Source: a virus. From it: 42,301 bases of DNA. A model generated the notes under the pieces. That model did no database searches. It had not been told where the DNA came from and was given only the letters and a program-made list of their open reading frames with translations. How positions within the stretch are numbered: position 1 is the first letter of the stretch; every line of letters begins with the position of its first letter. The stretch is from positions 1 through 42,301 of IMG/VR virus record IMGVR_UViG_3300035695_000009, one strand, 5' to 3'. This document shows positions 31,405-41,900 of the stretch, piece by piece. The translations under genes were made by a program, and so were the position numbers.

Positions 31405-32061
31405 ATGGCTCGACCAACAGCGCCTATTCACATTTGTAATTTAGCTTTAGATGAATTAAAACAAAACCCCATTAATAGTTTAACGACTCCGGTTACTAAT
31501 GCTGAATTTGCGTGTTTGCGTTGGTATGATGCTACTCGTCTTGAATGTCTCGCCCAACACCCGTGGAAATTTGCGACTAAACGGGATATTTTGACTCCGG
31601 ATCCGACGGCAACACCGCCCTTTGGATACACTTATGCTTATAATCTCCCTTCTGATTGGGTACGATTGGTTACAATTGGTGATGATTATTTAAATGATTT
31701 GAAAAGAGAATTTGAGATTGAAAATAATCAGATTCTTACTCCTACTGGCACCTCTGCAACAGATACGCTTTCTTTACAAATTCGATATATTTTTGATCAG
31801 GATGATGTAACGACTTTTTCTCCGTTATTTATAAAATATTTTTATTTACAGTTGGCATTAAATATGGCAACAAAATTTTCGACATCGAGTACAATTAGGG
31901 CTTCGATTCGAGATGAATTTAAAGATATTGAAATGCAGGCAAAAGCGGTGAATGGTCAAGATCGTCGGCCAAAACGTATTCAATTTAGTCGGACATTAAC
32001 AAAACGTCGAGGACTCCCCGGCGGGGTTTGGGCGTCTAAATACACAATTTTTGATTCCTAA
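31405..32061 (+). CDS. Tail tube protein A / head-tail adaptor (T7 gp11-like)
   Basis: The protein has 218 aa. APIHICNLALDELKQNPINSL, then NAEFACLRWYDATRLECLAQHPWKFATKR is the signature start of podovirus adaptor proteins. The middle has LPSDWVRLVTIGDD and the end DIEMQAKAVNGQDRRPKRI. It forms the ring that joins the portal to the tail nozzle. TTTAGGAGA precedes the ATG. The stop overlaps the next start (TAATG). Confidence 0.9.
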   Translation: MARPTAPIHICNLALDELKQNPINSLTTPVTNAEFACLRWYDATRLECLAQHPWKFATKRDILTPDPTATPPFGYTYAYNLPSDWVRLVTIGDDYLNDLKREFEIENNQILTPTGTSATDTLSLQIRYIFDQDDVTTFSPLFIKYFYLQLALNMATKFSTSSTIRASIRDEFKDIEMQAKAVNGQDRRPKRIQFSRTLTKRRGLPGGVWASKYTIFDS

Positions 32062-33839
32062 TGCAAGTAAATATTACACAAGAAAATTGGGCGGGCGGTG
32101 AGTTATCTCCAAAGATGAGGGGGAGATATTCTTTACCTATTTACGGAACTGGATCAGAACGACTAGTTAATTTTATTTCAGAAATTAGTGGTCCGGCGAG
32201 GTATCGGTCCGGCACTACTTTTGTAATGAATACTCGTCGGAATAATAAAGCAGTTTTATTACCATTTAATTTTAATGATTCACAGGTTTATCTCCTGGAA
32301 TTTACCGACGGATATATTAGATTTTTTACTGATAATGGGATATTAATTTCTTCGACAAAAACGATTGATGCGGTTACGCAAGCGAATCCGGGAGTTATTA
32401 CGAGTGCAGCTCACGGTTTTTCTGATGGGGATGAAATTCTCATTTCCGGTGTTGTCGGAATGACTGAATTAAATAACCGGAGTTTTATAGTAACTAATTC
32501 GTCGGTTAATAATTTTCAGATTTATGATAATGATGGATTGGGAATTGACACGACCGCATATACTGCGTATGTATCCGGCGGTACAATGGAAAAAGTTTTA
32601 GAGATTACGAGTCCTTACGTTGAAGCAGATTTATATGCTTTGAAATTTGCGCAGAATGCAGATGTTATGTATATTGTGCATCGGAGTTATGAACCACGGA
32701 AATTGACTCGGGTTGCAGCGACAAATTGGACTTTATCTACTTTTACTCGGACGGGGGATCCTTTTACTGGTACAGATTTATGGCCGGGAGCCATTTGTTT
32801 TTATCAGGGTAGACTTATTTATGGTGGGTCAAATAATTTTCCGGAAAGTTTTTGGGGTAGTAAACCTTTAGATACAAGCGGCAATCCGCAGTATGATGAT
32901 TTAACAGTTGGGGCAACAGCGACGGACGCTTTTAAATTTACTCTTTCTCCGATTACTGGAAAAGTAGATAAAATTTTATCACTAGTTCCGACGTTGAATT
33001 TTTTGGCGATTTGTACATTTGAAGGAATTTCAAAAGCTGACGGTGGGAATAATGGTGATCCGATTACGCCGTCAAATATTAATGTCGTGCCGGTTGTGAC
33101 GCAAGGAGTTTTGCAGGAAGTAACACCGATTCTTCTTGGAATTAACTTAGTTTTTTTTCATCGCAGCGGCCGGATTATGTATAGTTTGGAATATGATATT
33201 TTTTATAATTCTTATAATGCCGCTGATAAAACTTTTACGAATGATCATATGACGGAGAGCGGTATTGTTCAAATGGTGTATCAGGTTGGCCGCCCGACGG
33301 CGTTTTGGATGGTTCGTAATGACGGAGTTTTAGTTGGTGCGACATATATGGCAAAGGAGAATGTTAATGGGTGGCATCGACATCCTTTAGGTGGAAATAA
33401 ATCAAAAACATTGAGTGTCGGCATTATGCCGCGGGCAAGTAAATTTGACCAATTATGGGTTGTTGCTGAACGGATTTTAGATTGTAAAATCCGCCGGTCG
33501 GTTGAGTATTTTAATGATGATCCAATTATTCCGGAAAAAACAGATTATTATACGAGTGATGCGAATGCCGCGGATGATGATGATACTTGGCGACGAGCAA
33601 TGCTTAAAGCACAGCGTGATTACATTCATGTGGATTCAGCGTTGACGTACGATAATCCACTTGATATTACGGGGGTATCAGCGACAACACCAGTTGTAAT
33701 TACGTCACCGGCTCATGGATTATCAAACGGAGATTTAATTAAGCTCGATGATATTGTAGAGATCCCGGAATTAAATGGTCGTATTTTTCAAGTCGGTGAT
33801 GTGACGACGGATACTTTTACTTTGAATGAGGAGGATTAA
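32061..33839 (+). CDS. Tail tube protein B (T7 gp12-like), N-terminal portion of a split gene
   Basis: The protein has 592 aa. QENWAGGELSPKMRGRYSL and RLVNFISEISGPARYRSGT open the protein as in podovirus nozzle proteins. An FCCH-like module (ITSAAHGFSDGDEILISG ... DGLGIDTTAYTAYVSGG) lies at about 102-180, and a second begins at about 545 (ITSPAHGLSNGDLIKLDD) but the gene stops at TFTLNEED, where the first copy continues with DGLGIDTTAYTAYVSGG. The missing continuation (YSSGG, GLWHLEGQEV) is found 2 kb downstream in the gene at 35766. I infer that a cassette has split one gene of about 800 codons. Confidence 0.88.
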   Translation: MQVNITQENWAGGELSPKMRGRYSLPIYGTGSERLVNFISEISGPARYRSGTTFVMNTRRNNKAVLLPFNFNDSQVYLLEFTDGYIRFFTDNGILISSTKTIDAVTQANPGVITSAAHGFSDGDEILISGVVGMTELNNRSFIVTNSSVNNFQIYDNDGLGIDTTAYTAYVSGGTMEKVLEITSPYVEADLYALKFAQNADVMYIVHRSYEPRKLTRVAATNWTLSTFTRTGDPFTGTDLWPGAICFYQGRLIYGGSNNFPESFWGSKPLDTSGNPQYDDLTVGATATDAFKFTLSPITGKVDKILSLVPTLNFLAICTFEGISKADGGNNGDPITPSNINVVPVVTQGVLQEVTPILLGINLVFFHRSGRIMYSLEYDIFYNSYNAADKTFTNDHMTESGIVQMVYQVGRPTAFWMVRNDGVLVGATYMAKENVNGWHRHPLGGNKSKTLSVGIMPRASKFDQLWVVAERILDCKIRRSVEYFNDDPIIPEKTDYYTSDANAADDDDTWRRAMLKAQRDYIHVDSALTYDNPLDITGVSATTPVVITSPAHGLSNGDLIKLDDIVEIPELNGRIFQVGDVTTDTFTLNEED

Positions 33840-33842
33840 AAG

Positions 33843-34028
33843 ATGGATGAAAAAGAGCTAGACCAAAACATCGAAAGACTTCAACAAAGAGTAGACCGCT
33901 TCACAGCTCAACGAGATAGAATCGTGGCTCGGTGGGATGAGAGGATTGCGAGATTTAGTCGGCCTTTGGAGGAGATGAAGGCGGCAAAGGCTAGTTTGAG
34001 TGTAGCAAAAGTGGATGAGATAAAATAA
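33843..34028 (+). CDS. Small coiled-coil protein in the inserted cassette
   Basis: The protein has 61 aa with a clear basic/acidic coiled coil (QNIERLQQRVDRFTAQRDRIV, ARFSRPLEEMKAAKASL). The ribosome site GAGGAGG lies inside the last codons of the tail tube B fragment. Its stop overlaps the next ATG (TAATG). It may trimerise with or assist folding of the GLUG protein. No nuclease motif (LAGLIDADG, HNH, GIY-YIG) is present. Confidence 0.72.
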   Translation: MDEKELDQNIERLQQRVDRFTAQRDRIVARWDERIARFSRPLEEMKAAKASLSVAKVDEIK

Positions 34029-35764
34029 TGGCGACACACATTACAAATGCTACTCAACTTCAAGCAATGAAAGATGCTCCAACGCTTGATTATATTCTTG
34101 ATAACGACATTGATTTAACAGGGGTTGTGTGGGAGCCAATTGGTCATGGGGGAGCGGAGTTTTCGGGAAGTTTTGACGGACAGAATTTCACAATTAGGAA
34201 TTTAACTTGTACAGATAATGCAGTTGGAGCAGCGGGGTTGTTTGGCTATGTTGGAGATGATTCTGGAATGGGGAAGAATGGCGTTATATCTAATTTAAAC
34301 ATTGAGAATGTTGTTTTGACGGGAAACTATGCTATGGGAGGGTTAGTTGGGTTTATTATAGGAGCAACAATTTCAAATGTTCACATAACTAATATAACAA
34401 TAAACTGGGACACTCTTTTTGACTTAGAAAGCGCAGGAGGTCTGGGTGGAGATTGCTATAACATTTCTGGGCTAATAACAGAAATATCTAATTGTTCTGT
34501 CGATGGCATAAATTGTAATGTTGCAAATAATTTAGTAGGAGGGTTGCTTGGGGACTGTTTTGGATTTAATGTTGTAACCGATTTCGTTATAAGTAATTGT
34601 TCCGTAATAAATGGTAATTTGGCTGGTGTAAGTCAAAGTGGGAATCATCCGATGAGTCTTGCCGGATTTATTGGAGATTGCGAAATATGTACGATTATAG
34701 ATTCTTATAGTGAAGTAAATATTTCTATTTCAACTATAGATAGCGTAAACTTTATTAGTGGATTTATCGGATATGGAGATACGATAAATATTTCTGGATG
34801 TCATTCAACTGGAAGCATTATTATAACTTCCGATGGAAATTGTCTTAGCGTTGCGGGTATTATTGGAGAAATGTATTCTTCAACTGTTACAAATTGTTAT
34901 TCCATAGGTTCTATAAACATTACAACTAGTGCAGGGAGTATTTATTCCGTCGGAGGTGGAATAGGATATTCAGAAAGCTCGACTATTACAAATTGTTATT
35001 CCGAAATAGGTATTACTTGTTCTATGTCGGGTAGTACAAATTATTATGGCATTGCTGGATTCATAGGGCAATCGTTTGCTTCAAATATTATCAGCCTTTG
35101 CCATGCTACAGGAAATGTAAATTGTAGCGGAGGATTAGCAAATTACGGAATTGGAGGATTCTCTGGACAGTTTGCGGATAGCTCATCTTGTTATCACTCA
35201 TACTGTACTGGAAATGTAGAATTTAATAGTCCTTCAGGAGGTAACGCTGGTCTAGGTGGTTTCACCGGCCAATTTTTTAATGCAGGAACAATCATACACG
35301 ATTGTTATGCTCACGGAAATGTTTTAGGGATATTTGCAGGAACCGGAGCTACTGGTGGTTTCGTTGGGCAATTCGCTGATGGAATAATAAGAAATTGTTA
35401 TTGTAAAGGAACGGTAGATGGACCAGGGGAGATTGGCGGTTTTTGTGGAGAATTTTTAGATAACTTAGGATTAGTTAATTGCTATTCGGTTGGAGTTGTC
35501 ACCAAAACAAGTGGAACAGATCCAATCGGAGGATTTATTGGAAGCCTTGATTGTTCATTCGCACCAATAATTACAAATTGTTCTTGGTGGACAGGAGCAC
35601 ATTCTCACGCCGTTGGTAGAAATGAATTTATTTTTAGTGTTCCAGTAGACCAAGATTTAGCTCCTAATGGATGGGGAACCGACGAACCCGACAACACTAA
35701 ATTCTACACCGCAGACCACGCAGTATATACAGGAGTGACTCCGTGGGATATAACACAACTTTAA
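34028..35764 (+). CDS. GLUG-repeat beta-solenoid protein, probable tail appendage
   Basis: The protein has 578 aa. The start (ITNATQLQAMKDAPTLDYIL ... NDIDLTG, then GSFDGQNFTIRNL) is the common lead-in of GLUG-motif proteins. At least ten GLUG-like repeats follow, of the type GGFIG ... I.NCYS.G, with Asn-Cys-Tyr recurring. The C-terminus is a WTGAHSHAVGRNEF and WGTDEPDNTKFYT cap. The fold is probably a beta-solenoid that binds sugars or surfaces. Ile is often written ATA here, unlike the flanking tail genes where ATT dominates, a sign of separate origin. It lies between the two parts of the tail tube B gene. Confidence 0.82.
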   Translation: MATHITNATQLQAMKDAPTLDYILDNDIDLTGVVWEPIGHGGAEFSGSFDGQNFTIRNLTCTDNAVGAAGLFGYVGDDSGMGKNGVISNLNIENVVLTGNYAMGGLVGFIIGATISNVHITNITINWDTLFDLESAGGLGGDCYNISGLITEISNCSVDGINCNVANNLVGGLLGDCFGFNVVTDFVISNCSVINGNLAGVSQSGNHPMSLAGFIGDCEICTIIDSYSEVNISISTIDSVNFISGFIGYGDTINISGCHSTGSIIITSDGNCLSVAGIIGEMYSSTVTNCYSIGSINITTSAGSIYSVGGGIGYSESSTITNCYSEIGITCSMSGSTNYYGIAGFIGQSFASNIISLCHATGNVNCSGGLANYGIGGFSGQFADSSSCYHSYCTGNVEFNSPSGGNAGLGGFTGQFFNAGTIIHDCYAHGNVLGIFAGTGATGGFVGQFADGIIRNCYCKGTVDGPGEIGGFCGEFLDNLGLVNCYSVGVVTKTSGTDPIGGFIGSLDCSFAPIITNCSWWTGAHSHAVGRNEFIFSVPVDQDLAPNGWGTDEPDNTKFYTADHAVYTGVTPWDITQL

Positions 35765-35765
35765 T

Positions 35766-36377
35766 ATGACAATATGGAATACAAACTGTGAAGATTATCC
35801 TGATTTTGTTGGGAGTGCATGTGCAGAGGAGGTTACTTTGACACCGATTGCAGGTTGTACAGATTGTTGTGCCTATTCGTCGGGTGGGAAAATTCGTAAA
35901 CTTATCACTGAGGTAACGGGCCTTTGGCATTTAGAAGGTCAGGAAGTCGGAGTTGTGACTGATGGAGGGGAACATCCAGCTCAAACTGTTTCTCAAGGAA
36001 AAATATCTTTACAATATGGCGCGACAATTGTTCACGTTGGATTTTTATACACGGGTCTTTTTAAGACGATGAATTTAGAAGGGGGTGGTATTCAAGGTCC
36101 GGCTCAAAGTAAACCTAAAAATATTAATCGTTTAGGTATACGATTTTTGAATACTCTTGGCGCGCGCGTGGGAACTGATTTGTATAATATGCAAGAAATT
36201 TATTTTCGGGATGTTAATGATAATACTGATCGCCCGCCGCCTCTTTTTACCGGCGATAAAAGAGTTGTTATTGAGGATGATACCTCTTTAGAAAAACATA
36301 TTTATGTGCAGCAGACACATCCGTTGCCTTGTAATGTTTTATTGTTGTCACCTTATGTAGAGACTGATAACGAATGA
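35766..36377 (+). CDS. C-terminal portion of tail tube protein B as a separate gene
   Basis: The protein has 203 aa. After about 40 residues with several Cys (NTNCEDYPDF, CTDCC) it runs AYSSGGKIRKLITEVTG, LWHLEGQEVGVVTDGG, TVSQGKISLQYGATIVHVGF and YTGLFKTMNLEG. This is the usual C-terminal nozzle domain of tail tube B proteins, where HLEG and V..DG motifs follow the FCCH module. No ribosome site lies before the ATG, one base after the GLUG stop, so it relies on coupled translation. It probably assembles with the 592-aa protein. Confidence 0.8.
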   Translation: MTIWNTNCEDYPDFVGSACAEEVTLTPIAGCTDCCAYSSGGKIRKLITEVTGLWHLEGQEVGVVTDGGEHPAQTVSQGKISLQYGATIVHVGFLYTGLFKTMNLEGGGIQGPAQSKPKNINRLGIRFLNTLGARVGTDLYNMQEIYFRDVNDNTDRPPPLFTGDKRVVIEDDTSLEKHIYVQQTHPLPCNVLLLSPYVETDNE

Positions 36378-36826
36378 TTCGACGAGTATCGTTTCACGTG
36401 GAACATATTAATGTGATGGATGTTCGTCCTTTAGATCGGGACACAGTTCTTGTTTTAAAAGATGTTAGGTTTGTTTTAGAACATCTTCCAGAAAAAGCAG
36501 AAGCGCTGACTTTATTGTGGGATGGTCGGATTTTTGCTTGTATGGGTTTTTGGTCGCCGTTGCCAGGGATGGCTGAAGTATGGCTGATTCCATCGATATA
36601 CGTTAAGTATAATGCTCTCGGGTTTGTAAGGACAGTGGATCATTATTTGAAAATTGCGGCTGAAACTTTTTTATGGGGAAGGGTTCAAACAGTTACAAGA
36701 ATGGATATGTTTCACCGTCGATGGATGGAAAGTTTAGGTTTTGTTGAAGAAGGTGTTATGAAAAATTATTATCAAGGGCAAGATTATATTTTATCTGCTC
36801 GATATTTTAATTGGGGGAAAACATGA
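36374..36826 (+). CDS. GNAT-like virion protein
   Basis: The protein has 150 aa with an acetyltransferase-like pattern: LWDGRIFACMGFWSPLPGMAEVWLIPS in the core and RRWMESLGFVEEGVMKNYY ... YFNW at the end. Podovirus genomes often carry such a gene between nozzle and internal virion proteins, in the place of T7 gp13. It is uncertain whether it binds acetyl-CoA; the P-loop-like RxxGxG of active enzymes is not evident. ATGA overlaps on both sides. Confidence 0.72.
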   Translation: MIRRVSFHVEHINVMDVRPLDRDTVLVLKDVRFVLEHLPEKAEALTLLWDGRIFACMGFWSPLPGMAEVWLIPSIYVKYNALGFVRTVDHYLKIAAETFLWGRVQTVTRMDMFHRRWMESLGFVEEGVMKNYYQGQDYILSARYFNWGKT

Positions 36827-37365
36827 ATTGGGATCAATGTGGAAATCGTTGTTATGACCCGGCGACTCTAGGTTTTATGGCTATTGCCGCTTCCGGTTTT
36901 CAAGCAGTATCATCCATTACAGGTGGAATATCTCAGAATAAAGCATCAAAAGCTGAAGCTGATCTTCAGGCCCAACAAGGTAAAATTGCGTTAGATGAGG
37001 CTCAAACAAATGCAACAAATGAAGCATATAATCAGAATCAGCAAATAGGGCAGCAACGGTTAGCTTACTTAGCAAATGGTGTTTCTTTAGAAGGATCACC
37101 GTCCTTGGTTTTAGCAGAATCTAAAAAATACGGACAGTCTCAAGTCGATTCGATTTTAAAATCTGGTGCGGCTAAATATAATTTAGCACAACAGGAAGCA
37201 GCAATAACGAGAAATAAAGGTCGAGCCGCATTGATTGCAGGAATTACAGAGGGTGTTGGAACGATTGGGACAGCGGCGGGGTCTGCGTATAAATCGGGGA
37301 TGTTTGATCCAACAAAAAAGATTAATCAACAATCGGTTAATAAAAATGAAGGGATTATGGGTTAA
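36823..37365 (+). CDS. Internal virion protein (T7 gp14-like)
   Basis: The protein has 180 aa from the ATG at 36823 (GGGGGAAAAC upstream). A hydrophobic N-terminal part (TLGFMAIAASGFQAVSSITGG) is followed by an Ala/Gln-rich coil (ADLQAQQGKIALDEAQTNAT), then LAYLANGVSLEGSPSLVLAES and a Gly/Ala-rich helix (GRAALIAGITEGVGTIGTAAG). This is the standard pattern of the small ejection protein that inserts in the host outer membrane to start the DNA-delivery channel. ATGA overlap with the GNAT-like gene, TAATG with the next. Confidence 0.85.
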   Translation: MNWDQCGNRCYDPATLGFMAIAASGFQAVSSITGGISQNKASKAEADLQAQQGKIALDEAQTNATNEAYNQNQQIGQQRLAYLANGVSLEGSPSLVLAESKKYGQSQVDSILKSGAAKYNLAQQEAAITRNKGRAALIAGITEGVGTIGTAAGSAYKSGMFDPTKKINQQSVNKNEGIMG

Positions 37366-38969
37366 TGGTTCAGATACCTCAAATATATCGTCGATCTTTA
37401 GCATCTTCGGTTGTCGGAACTCCGGGTGTTGATACTTCTGGATTACAGGAAGCTCAGGCCGGTGAGAAGTTAGGTGGACAGGCTGCGGGAACTTTATTTA
37501 ATGCTGCTATTGAAAAAAGAAATTTAATGGATCAGGCTGAAAAAAATACTTTATCAGCTCAGGCTGAAATGAATACATTTAAAACTCTTGAGCAGATGAA
37601 AGTTCAGTATGCTGATCAACCGGAAAAGGTAACTGAAATGTTGTTACCAATGATGAAAGAAAATTTGGAGGCAGTTCAGAATCAAGCATCTAATCCGCGA
37701 GTTAAATTAGCTTTAGGGGTTTCGGATCCGTATTTTAATCGGGCGATGATTCTTAATCAGCAACGGTGGGAGTTTTCTCAACGAGAGGCGTTGGATAAAA
37801 ATAAATTAATTAATGGTCCCGGCGGGTTGAATGATACTTTTAATACAGCAGAACAAATCGGATCATCTGATAAGCCTTATATAGAAAAACTTCAGGATCT
37901 CACTACTCTCCATAGTATCGGGGGAAAATTGGTTGCAGGTGCTTTTGCCGCGGCACATCCGGAATCTGCTGCTGAGTTAGAAACACGTTTTTCTCCTACA
38001 GTAATGACTCGGGCTTTTTATGGTATGCTCCGTAATAATCCAGCGCAAGCTAATCAATTTTTACAAGAGCCAACTGTTCAAGAGGCATTTCGAACTAATC
38101 CAAAAGAGCTGGACGGTTTACAGGAAATTGCGACAAAAAGATTAGAAGGGGCTGCGAAACAGGCTCAATGGAATCAAATATCAAAACCATTAATAGATAG
38201 TCCACAAGTTTTTGACATGATTGCGAAAAGAGATGTGGACTGGAATATGATTGATAAGTTTCCAGACGGACAGCTTAAAACTGAACTTCAAAAAATGGCA
38301 TTGCAATTATATCCTCAAGAAAACGGTGAGCAGCGTGATCAAGCAATGGCAAAATTTTTTGCTGATGCAGCGGATATGCATATTAAATCCGGATTTATAC
38401 CGAAAGAAAAAACTGTTTCGGATTTAGTAAATTTTAATACTGAAATCACGAAAGCATTTAATGATGGATTTATTTCTCCGGCGGATCATCGAATGATGTT
38501 GACTAAATTAGCGATACCTTTACGAGATGCGGTTTTACGAGCGCATGATCCGGAACAAGCAGAAGCGGTTAAAAAACAAGGCGGATTTTTTGGTTTGTTT
38601 GGGTCAAAAGAGGCTCCTAAAGAAGCAATGGATAAATATGTTGGTGGGTATAATGTTATTAATAATTGGATGAAATCACAAGGAAAAGATCAAGACTGGC
38701 AAGCGAAAACTGACGCGATTGAAAAATATATTCAGCTATCCGATCAAACAAAAGCAGAAGATCGGGATTCACAAGGTCGGCCATTTACTCCGTCTGCAAT
38801 TGCTCAAAAAGCATTGGGGATTGCGATTGGAGATTCTATTTCTACGAAATACGGTTTAAAGAAAATTACCGGACATGATAAAAACGGAATGCCTATTGTT
38901 GAAATTTCAAAAGAAGAACAAGACGATCTTGATAGACAAAAAGTTTTAAAAGCCATGAAAGGTAAATGA
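37365..38969 (+). CDS. Internal virion / ejection protein (T7 gp15-like)
   Basis: The protein has 534 aa and is mostly helical. An N-terminal low-complexity part (GVDTSGLQEAQAGEKLGGQAAG) is followed by long Ala/Gln/Glu-rich helices and FYGMLRNNPAQANQFL, then a C-terminal KKITGHDKNGMPIVEISKEEQ. Its size and place between the gp14-like and the very large virion gene fit the middle ejection protein of podoviruses, part of the periplasmic tunnel. The assignment rests mostly on gene order. Confidence 0.78.
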   Translation: MVQIPQIYRRSLASSVVGTPGVDTSGLQEAQAGEKLGGQAAGTLFNAAIEKRNLMDQAEKNTLSAQAEMNTFKTLEQMKVQYADQPEKVTEMLLPMMKENLEAVQNQASNPRVKLALGVSDPYFNRAMILNQQRWEFSQREALDKNKLINGPGGLNDTFNTAEQIGSSDKPYIEKLQDLTTLHSIGGKLVAGAFAAAHPESAAELETRFSPTVMTRAFYGMLRNNPAQANQFLQEPTVQEAFRTNPKELDGLQEIATKRLEGAAKQAQWNQISKPLIDSPQVFDMIAKRDVDWNMIDKFPDGQLKTELQKMALQLYPQENGEQRDQAMAKFFADAADMHIKSGFIPKEKTVSDLVNFNTEITKAFNDGFISPADHRMMLTKLAIPLRDAVLRAHDPEQAEAVKKQGGFFGLFGSKEAPKEAMDKYVGGYNVINNWMKSQGKDQDWQAKTDAIEKYIQLSDQTKAEDRDSQGRPFTPSAIAQKALGIAIGDSISTKYGLKKITGHDKNGMPIVEISKEEQDDLDRQKVLKAMKGK

Positions 38970-41900
38970 TGCCTGAAGTTGCATACAATGAAATTCAAGA
39001 TATGTTTTCTAATACGCCGGCGGCGCCAGGGGTTCCCTCGTCTATGTCTGTTCAGGATATAGATAAATTAGGAAGATCAAATCCTATTCAGTATAAAGAA
39101 CCTAAACCCCCAGTTTCTCTTTTGGAGCGCGGAAAAGAAGATATTGAAAAACCTTTTGTGCAATTACAACATACGATCGGGGCAACAACGTCGTGGCTAG
39201 GTGATAATATAAAGGATCAAACCCCCTTCGGTGATCTTGGAAGTCGGGTTACTCGGGCGGGGATGATTCTTCAGGAACGTAGTGAAAAGAGTTTAAGAGA
39301 AAAATTTTCGAATTTTACGCCGAATATGTTAGATGATTTAATCGGTGCGGCTCCTACTATTGCAGGATATATGGGATTAGCGGCACTTTCTTCATCAGCT
39401 ATTGCGACCGGTGCAATTGCGGGTGCTGCGGGATTAGGAATTGCAGCAGAGGAATTTGGTAAGTTTAAATCACAAGGTCGGACAACGCCGGAAGCAAATG
39501 CGTTAGCAACTGCAATTGGTGCGCCCGCAGGTGGTGTTATGGCTTTAGGATTTGGAAAAGTTGGGGAATTAGTTGAACCTTGGTTTACAAAGATGTTAGG
39601 GGCAACAATTAGTAAAATTGCGCAAACGGCGACGGCGGGGGGAGTGGGATTGGCGGCACAGGCGGGTACTGTTGACACAGCAGAATTTGCGACGGGGGCA
39701 GAACCATTTAAAGGAAAAGAATCAGTCGTTAAAACATTAACTGATATTGCACATAATGCTATTTTTGGAACTATTCTCGGCGGGGGTATGGGTCTGCATT
39801 ATGGGTTAGCTCAACATGGAGAATTTATCAAAGGATTAAAAGATTTGGGTTTAAATGATAAACAGGCACAAGAAACTGCGTCGGATGTTTTGGGACAAGG
39901 CTCTCATGCGTTAATGGATGCTCTTGAAAAGAATTTAGAATATTCGAAAGATGAAACTTCTCGGATTCAAGCACCGCCGGCTAAAGGTGAAGTTCGTCCA
40001 AATGTTTTAAATAAAAGTGGAAGTGGGATTCCTGATGAATTAAATTATCCGTCAATTGAACCATTGCCGCAAGATGCTGAGAGTGTCACGGATTTATCAA
40101 AAGATTTTAAATATGTGAAACTAGAACCATTAAATTTGACATTAAGTTTGAGTGCAAAAGTTACTGCTGATGATATTCGTAGTAAATTTGCAGGAGGTCG
40201 AGATAAGCAATGGGCGCGGGGGGTTTATTTGAATCAAGATATTAAGACATCGGTTGTGGATGGAGTTGAGCGTCAAGGGATGTTTTGGATGGTGAGATCA
40301 AAAGAATTTTTGAATAAAGCCTTAACTGATCCTCAGAGTGCTGCAAAAGAGATATTAACTGAATTGAATGAATTAAAAGGTAAAAAAGACGCGGCCATTA
40401 GTGAAGATGATATATCAGATTTATCAAAAAAACTAATTCAATTAACACCTGAATTAGAAAAGGCTATTTCTCCGTCGAAGGAAATGTTGGCTGCTTTAGC
40501 TGAAGGGAAACAATATTATGAGGAAGCGGGGATTGTTTCTAAGGCATTTGGGACAATTGATGAGATTCGAGAGAATTATCATTCTTCTCGTCTTTATAAA
40601 CCGGAACCTCTTTCTGACCATGTGAAACAATTGACTTCGGTTACGAAAAGATTTTCAGCACACGGATTACAGCGATATTATCCAGATCCATTTTTGGCAA
40701 TTGCTGATGGAAAAGAGTTTCATACAACTGATTATGCGGATAATTTATTAACTCATAATCAAGAAGTGACTGCAGTTAATTATGCGCGACAGATGATGGA
40801 TGCGATGAGTAATTTAAAACCTATTCCATTGGGTTTATGGATTCGTGAAGGTGCTTTACCTCAAGGATGGCAACAAATCGGGACGATGAAAAAACTATCA
40901 CTTTTACATGATCCTCAGACGGGGGAACCTTTATTAGATGAGAATAAAAATCAACTTCGGTATAATCGAATTTTTGCTGCACCCAAAGGGATTGCTGATG
41001 GATTACGGCCATTGACTGATCCAAATTATATGAAATTAATTCCTGGATGGAAAACCGCGAATACGGTTCAAGGTATCGCAAAAACCGGAATTTTAAGTTT
41101 TTCTTTTTTTCATCATTATACTTTTGCGGCGCAGACAATGGCTTCTCTTGATGGATGGAGAACTTTATCTGATATTCCAAATGTTTTGAAAAATAATTTA
41201 ATGAATGATCCTGTTTTTAGGCAACAAGAATTACGTTTTTTAGGTGCTAATGGTTCGACGACGGTTACTCACGCGGTACAAGATGTTCTTCGTGATATTA
41301 ATAAAGGGGATGATATTTTTTCAAAAGTTTTAAAAGCACCGGTTGCAAAAGAATTAAATCAGATTTCAGAAGCAAATACTAAATTACTTTTTGATGGAAT
41401 GCAGCGGTATATTAAGGTGACAACTTTTTCAAAGAATATGGCTTTATGGGAAGGGAAAAATCCGCGAGCAACAGCAGACGAATTGAGAGAAGCCGAACTC
41501 GGTTATGCAAAAGCGACCAATGCGGAATTTGGAGGGTTAAATTGGGAAGCGTTAGGGGTAAATAGAACATCACAAGCGTTAATGCGTTTTTTTCTTTTAG
41601 CACCGGATTGGGTTGTTTCGAATTTATTAGCAACGAAATATGCGTTTAGTGATTTAGGTCCGGCAGGATCTCAGGCGCGTTGGACATTGGGTTCCGCAGT
41701 TCTCGGAGGATTGGTTTTAAATAATGCTCTTAATTATATGCGTACCGGACATTCAACTTTTGAAAATAAAAAGGGACATGAATTAGAGGCGGAAGTGTCT
41801 CCTGATGTTTATGTAAATTCTATCCGTGGCGCACCAGGAGAATTAATGAAACTTGGGACTGATATGATAGAATCTGAAGGTGCGCCGGGTTTTGCTCGTT

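Noticed and set aside
33840-35765. Group I intron or intein as the cause of the split tail tube B gene
   Set aside because: The 5' part ends with its own stop and carries the next gene's ribosome site, the 3' part has its own ATG, and neither inserted gene shows a homing endonuclease or intein motif. A gene-cassette insertion fits better.
39271-39678. Minus-strand frame of 135 aa within the giant virion gene
   Set aside because: Ala/Pro-rich shadow of an Ala/Gly-rich hydrophobic segment on the plus strand; no ribosome site.
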